Assembly (NCBI GenBank): GCA_028386065.3
Contig: JAKUCV010005580.1
Location: 46,068 to 110,067 of the forward strand
Direction of reading: 5' to 3'
DNA length: 64,000 bases
From: Turnera subulata
Lineage: Eukaryota > Streptophyta > Magnoliopsida > Malpighiales > Passifloraceae
Below are positions 57,861 to 64,000 of this stretch, in pieces. The translations under genes and the position numbers were made by a program. The notes below the pieces were generated by a model. The model did not search any database, had not been told where the DNA came from, and saw only the letters and a list, made by a program, of their open reading frames with translations. The first letter of the stretch is position 1; the number at the start of each line of letters is the position of its first letter.

Positions 57861-58326
57861 TACCTGAAGCGGAAGTCTCACTTCCCTTCTGCTTCTTTAC
57901 CTCTTCAAGGTAAACAGGGCAATTGCGCTTCCTATGGACGGACTCTTCCATCCTGCATTGGAACAATGCCTTAGAGGTCTCATACCTCTCATGCCTTGTT
58001 TGCTCCTCAAAGAGCATCTTAAGGTGTTCGATCATATCGAACGCCCCCATTTTCTCATGTTGCTTCTGAAGCTCAGAGTCCATGGTTATCAGCATAAGGC
58101 ATGATGCATCTAATGCATCATTAAGATGCTTCTTGTAAGCATCCCTTTCTGCCCTAGGAGCACTAGGCGCCGGTTCACTTGGAACCGGCCTTTCGAGGAC
58201 ATACAATTTCTTTTCTTGTTTGAGGACAATCCTCAAATTACGATACCATTTTAGAAAGTTATTCCCGTTTAATTTTTCCTTCTCAAGGACCGATTGCAGT
58301 GACAATGTGCTAGTGTTTAGTGCCAT
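57850..58326 (-). pseudogene. gag: Copia gag
   Basis: The ATG at 58326 opens MALNTSTLSLQSVLEKEKLN, then GNNFLKWYRNLRIVLKQEKKLYVLERP, a typical gag N-terminus, followed by DALDASCLMLITMDSELQKQ and MIEHLKMLFEEQTRHERYETSKALF. The text then jumps to SVHRKRNCPVYLEEVKKQK, a knuckle-like CX-type linker that normally lies much later. The middle of gag is therefore deleted. It would form the capsid. Confidence 0.8.
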
Positions 58327-58893
58327 GGATACTCTACAACAATGATCAACTCACACAAATAAGAGTCATGCATACAAATACATTTAACAAGGAATTCTAT
58401 TAAATGTGCTCCTACTACATAAATCAAGACAACTATATAAGTAGGCCAAGATCCATATTTCACTACAACATATGTCAGCTTTGGCTGATCGCATATATCA
58501 ATAGTTATTTAGGTAGACAACTCTTGTCAATTACATCTCTATGTAACTCTTGGATAGTTGAGTGAACAACACTTTGTCCAAATCTATCTCATATACATTA
58601 CTCAACCCTTGCCTCTAAGTCCTTAATCCTATTAAGATGACTTAGTTAAGTCCAAACCCACAATAAGCAGTCGAGATATTACAATTATCCACTCGCACCT
58701 TGCTAAGGTAAACAAAGGCACCTTGCTTTGGCAAAACCTACCATTTGTTGATCGAAACAATGATGTGTGCTTACCATGGAAGGCAACTAAGAACTTAATA
58801 TTTTCATCAACATATAATTCCTACACATCACATGCTTGTTCTTGATAAATCATACATTGATGTCATGTACGTTTGAAAAACTAAATACATGAT

Positions 58894-59843
58894 AACATCG
58901 ATGTTACCATTTGGAACATCGATGTTGTGACAATCAAATTGTCCCAACTCTTTGGCAGTAGCTCAATAACATCGATGTTGGACATTACAACATTGATGTT
59001 GTGAGAACTCGAGCTCCAAACAATTTTGGCAGTAGCTCCATAACATCGATGTTTAACTTGAACATCGATGTTTTGAGAATCTGATTCTCTTAACTATTTG
59101 GCAGCACTTAGTATTTCGGCCATATCCAGAGCTGTAGAGCTCAGATTTGTTCAAACTTGGTGTCCTTGGAAAGCTAAGAAGTAGGGCTACAACTTCGTTG
59201 TTCAAGCCAGACACCAATTCGGCCTCGTTCTACCTCGAATTCGCAGTTGAAGTTACTGGGTTCCACAACATCGATGTTGAACCCTTCAACATCGATTTTT
59301 GGAGTTTGCGAATCTGCAAAACATCGATGTTGACACTTAGACATCGATGTTGGAGGTTGCCGAATGCATAGAACATCGATCTTAACACTTAAACATAGAT
59401 GTTTGAGTACCTGAACTTCAAACCATTTGGCAGTAGCTCAAGAACATCGATGTTGAACACTTAAACATCGATGTTTTGAGTACTTGAAAGTTAAAGATTG
59501 TGGCAGTAGCATTATAACATCGATGTTTAACATTTAAACATCGATGTTTGGGTTCTGGAACTCAAGAACATCGATGTTGACACTTAAACATCGATGTTGT
59601 TGGAGCTCTAGAACTCAAACCAATTTGGCCGAGCTCAAATAACATCGATGTTCAACTCTTAAACATCGATGTTTTGTGAGTTCTGCCAAGGCCTCTTCAT
59701 GTCAACATCGATGTTATTTTGATTCGGCCAAAACAAGCCTACTTAGAACATCGATGTTGTCAACACAACATCGATGTTAATTCGGCTCTGCAAAGGCTAA
59801 TCAACAAATGAACATCGATGTTAGTCCTACCAACATCGATGTT
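58894..59843. repeat. AACATCGATGTT palindrome array, 25 copies
   Basis: Twelve pairs with 19-21-bp spacing and one single copy. Starts: 58894/58915, 58968/58989, 59042/59061, 59267/59288, 59320/59340, 59372/59392, 59443/59464, 59516/59537, 59567/59587, 59641/59662, 59704, 59747/59767 and 59811/59832. Twenty are exact; those at 58989, 59288, 59340, 59372 and 59392 carry changes. The spacer word GGCAGTAG is the reverse complement of the CTACTGCC spacer in the SIRE-like LTR arrays, so this array is in the opposite orientation. Confidence 0.9.
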
Positions 59844-60122
59844 CTGGGCCTGCGGAACTAGAACTACAATCATTCAAAACACAAACCGACACTCGGTTTT
59901 TCCTAGTCGAACTCCTTCGACTTACTGCCAAGAACTCCTTGATTGATATCACATACCAATCAAGTCCTCTTTGTCAAGACTCTTTTGACAAACACCAACA
60001 TCAATACATATATCACATATACATAATTGAAAACAACATATCACATATGCCTAGCATGTTCAAGATATATCACATATAACATATGAACACACACAAAAAT
60101 TCGGTTTAGGACTTCACAAGTT

Positions 60123-60134
60123 GCTCCGCTACCA
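60123..60134 (-). other. Primer-binding site of copia element
   Basis: Minus strand TGGTAGCGGAGC, 1 bp inside the 5' LTR; the same variant as in two other families here. Confidence 0.75.
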
Positions 60135-60135
60135 C

Positions 60136-61660
60136 TGTAAGTATCCGGTTCATGCAATTGACAATCAAAAGCACAAAATACAACATGTATGCCCAGCGGA
60201 AATACCGGATACACATGGAGGATCCATGTGAAGGGAACTAAACCGAATAACAATTTTCATACCTGTAACAGTTGAGGTCTTTCACCCAACTGTAGAACCG
60301 AATCAGCTAGAGCCAGACAAAAGCCTCGCCCCTCTACGGTATCCACACGAACCGCTGTAATCGGTTGAAGAACGTCTCACGACTTCAACCCGAGCTCTCC
60401 CAAACTGGTGTGCTAGCAACAGAAAACGGGAGTTGTGTGTGGTGTTTCTCTTCTTTCTCAAAGAAGGTGTTTTGGTCTGAAAAACTCTCAAGAATCTCAA
60501 GACACTCTCAAGCTCTCAAGAACAAAACTCAATGAATGGCATGAAGGAGAAGAAGTAATCAGATCACTCCAATCCACACATCAAAGGCTAATGGAGATAG
60601 TGGAGGTTATGGCCAACACATTGGCCCATTACCCACCACAATTATGTCTATACATATTGGTGTCTCCACTAAACCTTATCAACATACACAGCACCTAAAG
60701 TGGCTCAATAATGCTGACAATTAGTGAGCCAACCAGCCCAAAAATGACCCTGGTCCAACCACGGTCCAACCGCGGTCCAACCACACCTTGGTTCAACCAC
60801 CTGCTCGAATCAACGGCTGTATGTGTGTGACCCTGTAGGCACTTGTACGTCCGGCAATAATTGTAAAATCTCATTTTACAATTACAAGCAAAGAGCAGCG
60901 TCTAGCAACACATCATTGCCACCCGAACGACAAGATCAATACTGATTCCACGTGCCTTGGAACATGTCATCGTCCCTTCGTCCCATTATCAAGAACAAAC
61001 CGAGACATGGAATATGTCAATCTCGTATATGGTTAATCTCGGTTTCTTGATTCTCGATTTAACAGTGTAAAACGGATACCAATGATGTCACCATATCATA
61101 ATCCGAGCACGGCCGTGCATTTATAGTTCAACTCTGTCAAGAAACCATCTGATAATATACCCGTTATATGGGTTGGACGAATCCCCTCTGGATCATACAA
61201 AACCCACTACACACTCATCATATACCCAATGATTACCCTTATGTCTATCCAGTTACGGATGACCAGGAATAATATCAAAGCATATGACTCACATGTTGGG
61301 AACCTTGATGATCACAGGTCTAAGGACAATACATTATAAGAACCGCTATCGACAAAACATATAACGTTCCATGTAGCGTTCTTATGTGGGTCAGTCCAGT
61401 CCACAAGTTCTCCAACTTGTATCCGTATGTAGAATTCATATCACATATGCAATTCTCAACATACGCTAGTCTTAATTTATTATTACAACCCATCCATAAT
61501 AATAATCGACTAGGGACAATTTAAGAATATGAAATATTCTAGGGTTATAAGTATGTGCAAGTATTTATCTCATAAACGATACTTATTGGAATAACCTTAA
61601 TGCGTATACATGACTACAAATAATCATCCATGATTGGCTTTTGGGCATATTACACTAACA
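60136..61660 (-). repeat. 5' LTR of copia element (1,525 bp)
   Basis: TGTAAGTATCC to ACACTAACA, bordered by the primer site on the left and the duplication ATAAC on the right. It contains a short GGTCCAACCA-type minisatellite (60747-60800) whose copy number differs among the three LTRs of this family. Confidence 0.9.
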
Positions 61661-61665
61661 ATAAC

Positions 61666-62340
61666 ACCAGTAATAACAAATTCGGCTTTATAGACGCCAA
61701 ATTGTACTTTTTGTTAAACCATGATAGAAATGATTATGCAATGTACTAACAAGAGCTATTTGTTCTTTTTAGTCTAATAGATGTCCAACAAAGTCATCAT
61801 TAGAATAATTAAACAGTTTCAAAGAAAATGACTTTGGGCTACTGCGATCTAATCTAAAGATATAACTTTTGAGCTCTTGAAAAGATCATTTGATGACTCA
61901 TGGATTAGATACCTTAAGACATGATTGAAGCATAGACAAATAAAAGTACTCATCATGATATTGGATCTAGTAGCAGAGAGATATAGGACACTATTGATCA
62001 TACCGTTGTAGTTTTATGTCCATCTCATTTTCATTTTCGTCTTTGACTAACTTTGTTGTGGTGCTCATTGAGAGTAAACTAATTTTGTCTTCATCAGTGC
62101 CAGATCGTTTGAGAAGCCTTCTGTATGCATAACTTAGTTGATGAAGATCAAATTTCTTTACGTTGAATCCGATGACGAAGTTCAATTATCCCATTCGGCT
62201 CATCTCGAATTTACTACACTTATGCTTTCAAATTCCTCACACAAGAACTCATTAGTAGCATCAAGTAGTATGACATGATCAAAGATAAGATATACTTATG
62301 AGCTTTTGTGAAGAAAATCATCATGACCGAAGTAAGTGCA
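61666..62340 (-). pseudogene. pol: SIRE-like RT end and RNase H start
   Basis: Minus-strand pieces: MSTTTKLVKDENENEMDIKL, a LLYLTASRPDI-like run with PDIMMSTF, QSCPKVSNPSVIKR, LKSYIF, and FNYSNDDFVGHLLD (the YSDADFAG-type RNase H start). This is the region immediately upstream of the piece at 53780-54092, interrupted by the nested copia. Heavily decayed. Confidence 0.65.
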
Positions 62341-62648
62341 TTAACTACCAAAAGCAAAAGTGTAACGCCCCGATTTTCGTTAATTGATTTTTACGGAATT
62401 TTCAAATTTTTTTTGAATTTAATTTCCAATCTTACCCTTGAGGAATTTCTGATTTTTATCAAAGAAATTATTTATTTACCTTGGCAAGTATGAATTTAAT
62501 TTTTGTACTAATCCTTGATTGGGTTTGTTGGAACAAAATGTGTCTCGGGGTGCAAAAAGCAGCTTGTTGTAGTTTTGAGTTAAAACTACGTCGTTTTGAA
62601 GTGGAAAAAAAATAAAAAGTTGACCTTGGTGCGGGTTGACCCTATGCT

Positions 62649-62676
62649 CAAGCCAAAACGACGTCGTTTTGGCTTG
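62649..62676. promoter_or_regulatory. 28-bp perfect palindrome centred on GACGTC
   Basis: The inverted repeat is exact across all 28 bp, with the bZIP-type core GACGTC at its centre, 74 bp after an upstream ACGTCGTTTT half-site (62588). Confidence 0.6.
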
Positions 62677-62895
62677 GCCAGGTCAAAACCCTAAATCCCT
62701 TCCCTTTCTTTCTTTTCTTTTCTCTTCTCCTTTCTTTTCTATCCCAAGCCGCCGCAGCTCAATCTCCTCTCTCCCACGAACCTCTCCTGTTTTTTTCTCT
62801 CCTAACCGTTAGGTCACGCCGCCACCAAAATCTATCCTATTCCTCTTCGATCTGCTGCCGACGCTGCACTCCTCACGTCGCCGTTACAGCATCAA

Positions 62896-63010
62896 GGGGA
62901 GGAAGACGGGCCAAGGAGAGTCGTCACGCGACGAGTACCTGTTCTTGGACCCGGGGAGGAAGACGGGCCAGGGAGAGTCGTCACGCGACGAGTACCTGTT
63001 CTTGGACCCG
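62896..63010. repeat. 57-bp tandem duplication in gypsy LTR
   Basis: GGGGAGGAAGACGGGCCA recurs with a 57-bp period, followed by the same GTCGTCACGCGACGAGTACC block. Confidence 0.9.
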
Positions 63011-63802
63011 GGGAGGCGACGAGGTTGGTCCCTCGCTGCTCCTTGCTCCGCCGTCGAGGGTCGTCGAGTTCCTCCACCTTCACGTCGTTGCCGCCATTGT
63101 TTGCAGGAGCAAGTTCGGGCTTGTGCGAGGCGACAACGCCATGCGATGGTTTGCGACGAGTTCTGCGTTGTGCTCTTATGTTGTGGACGACGATCGGGTC
63201 TAAGATGACCGGTAGCGGTGAGCTCGTGGTGGACGGCAGCGGGGTTTGTGCATGTATGATGGGTAAATGCCGCCCTCTTCTCTCTTCTCTTTTTGTTTTT
63301 TTTTATCTTCGGCTTTGAGTTTATCGTTAATGGCGACTCATTTTGGTTCGTGACTGGGATGACCGGGGTTGCTGGTGGAGTTGTTGGTGGTGTCGAGTGG
63401 TGCTACTGCGGGTCGGCAGCGGAGGTGGTGCTAGCAGCTGGGTGCGTGGATGTTGGCGTGAGGTTTGGGAGTTCAACGACTTGTGGGTTTCTGGTCGTCT
63501 TTATCGAATCCGGGTTCTGGCCGTTGTGGGTTTATGTTCCGAGCAGTGAGGCTGCGTATGGATTACAGATCCATCTCAGCATTTGGGTTTTGCTTTTCGA
63601 GTAAGGATTCAATCCCTCAATTCTTTTCTCGTTTCGGTAATTGATGTCCTGTGGGTTGGTTTTTCTTGGATTGAATGATGGATGTGAGGTTCGGGTTTGA
63701 GAGCTTGTCGTGGGTTCTTTTCTTGGTTGCTGTTGCCTTTCTCCTGTGTGCCGGGGTACTATTCCGACGAGGATGACCGGAATCCGGCGAGGTTCGGGTA
63801 TT

Positions 63803-64000
63803 TGTTAGGAACAATAGACTTAAGCTAGAGGGGGGGTGAATAGCTTATGACCGAAAATTAAAAACTTTGCAGGAAATGAAGTGCGGAATTGAAAAAATAG
63901 AAGGACACAAGAGATTTTTATACTGGTTCACACACAACTAATTTGTGGCTAATCCAGTCCTTCAAGATATACTTGAAGAGTTCACTATCTACCGTTAAGC
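63803..64000. repeat. LTR start, divergent copy of the SIRE-like LTR family
   Basis: TGTTAGGAACAATAG, AAGTGCGGAATTGAA, TGGTTCACACA and TGGCTAATCCAGTCCTT align in order with 3452-3650. The rest lies beyond the window. Confidence 0.8.

Larger units (their letters stand above)
54098..61660 (-). mobile_element. Ty1/copia element with exact target duplication ATAAC
   Basis: ATAAC lies at 54093-54097 and at 61661-61665, fixing the ends. The right (5') LTR is 60136-61660 and the left (3') LTR 54098 to about 55351. Gag, protease, integrase and RT are in the normal order on the minus strand, but the start of RNase H is fused directly to the middle of the left LTR, so the rest of RNase H, the purine tract and about 300 bp of the LTR are lost. 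The leader between gag and the primer site (58330-60120) holds a dense palindrome array. Confidence 0.9.
49354..62360 (-). mobile_element. Decayed SIRE-like copia element, split by nested copia
   Basis: A minus-strand element. The left LTR is 49354-51046, followed by a purine tract and a 2.7-kb 3' region, then pol remnants at about 53780-54092 that continue at 61666 across the inserted copia element. Its 5' end is cut at 62361 by a gypsy LTR. Pol shows RNase H and RT-end motifs with many stops. Confidence 0.7.
62361..63802. repeat. Gypsy LTR fragment, same family as 33373-36622
   Basis: Starts TGTAACGCCCCGATTTTCG and matches the beginning of the solo LTR at 33373, including the CT-rich leader and GC-rich region. 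It is cut at 63803 by another LTR. Open frames inside (for example 63293-63604) are LTR sequence, not genes. Confidence 0.7.

Noticed and set aside
63293..63604. 103-codon Val/Gly-rich open frame
   Set aside because: It is within the gypsy LTR fragment; length and composition are as expected by chance in GC-rich DNA.

Overview
The window looks like plant nuclear DNA, almost certainly from a eudicot: gene-poor, AT-rich and packed with nested transposable elements. The evidence is Ty1/copia and Athila-type Ty3/gypsy polyproteins, plant L1-type LINEs, long-TIR Mutator-like elements, a tRNA-derived SINE, a TRIM-like fragment and an hAT-type non-autonomous element. I see no bacterial features, no rRNA, no true tRNA gene and no CRISPR array. 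Every protein-coding region is broken, and no intact host gene is supported.

Layout. 1-5128: a non-autonomous minus-strand copia element (SIRE/Maximus-like gag, no pol) with 1.68-kb LTRs. 5518-6622: a LINE ORF2 remnant. 7978-9802: a probable solo LTR. 10075-10520: a SINE next to a LINE zinc-finger remnant. 11701-12330: a retroposon with a poly(A) tail and 10-bp target duplication. 12624-16260 and 28087-43746: two copies of a duplicated host segment, each with a related gene for a secreted, proline-rich, ten-cysteine protein. Both genes are disrupted, by different mutations. 13655-14603: an hAT-type insertion present only in the first copy. 16400-18735: a copia remnant and a TRIM-like foldback. 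18740-27795: one L1 that appears split into inverted halves, with two copia derivatives inserted in its 3' half.

The single intron of the second cysteine-rich gene has grown to about 13 kb. It holds a long-TIR element (30022-43031), inside which lies a gag-protease-only Athila element (30471-42701), inside which lie two solo LTRs (33373-36622 and 36814-38357). Next come two Mutator-like elements with clear target duplications (44903-46615 and 47157-48638). A decayed SIRE-like element (49354 to about 62360) is split by a copia element (54098-61660, target duplication ATAAC) and cut by a gypsy LTR starting at 62361. That LTR is interrupted at 63803 by another LTR related to the one that opens the window.

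Most unusual observation. The 12-bp perfect palindrome AACATCGATGTT occurs in dense, regular arrays. In the LTRs of the first element it lies in pairs 20-21 bp apart (two helical turns), and the pairs recur about every 74 bp: nine pairs in one LTR and ten in the other. A third array of 25 copies fills the leader of the unrelated copia element at 54098-61660, in the opposite orientation relative to the shared spacer sequence. The palindromes stay nearly invariant while the DNA between them varies. Two other LTR families here also carry dyad sequences: GACCGCC/GGCGGTC units every 30-31 bp, and a 28-bp palindrome centred on GACGTC. This suggests LTR regulatory DNA built from dyads, for protein binding or for RNA stem-loops. 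No function is shown by the sequence alone.
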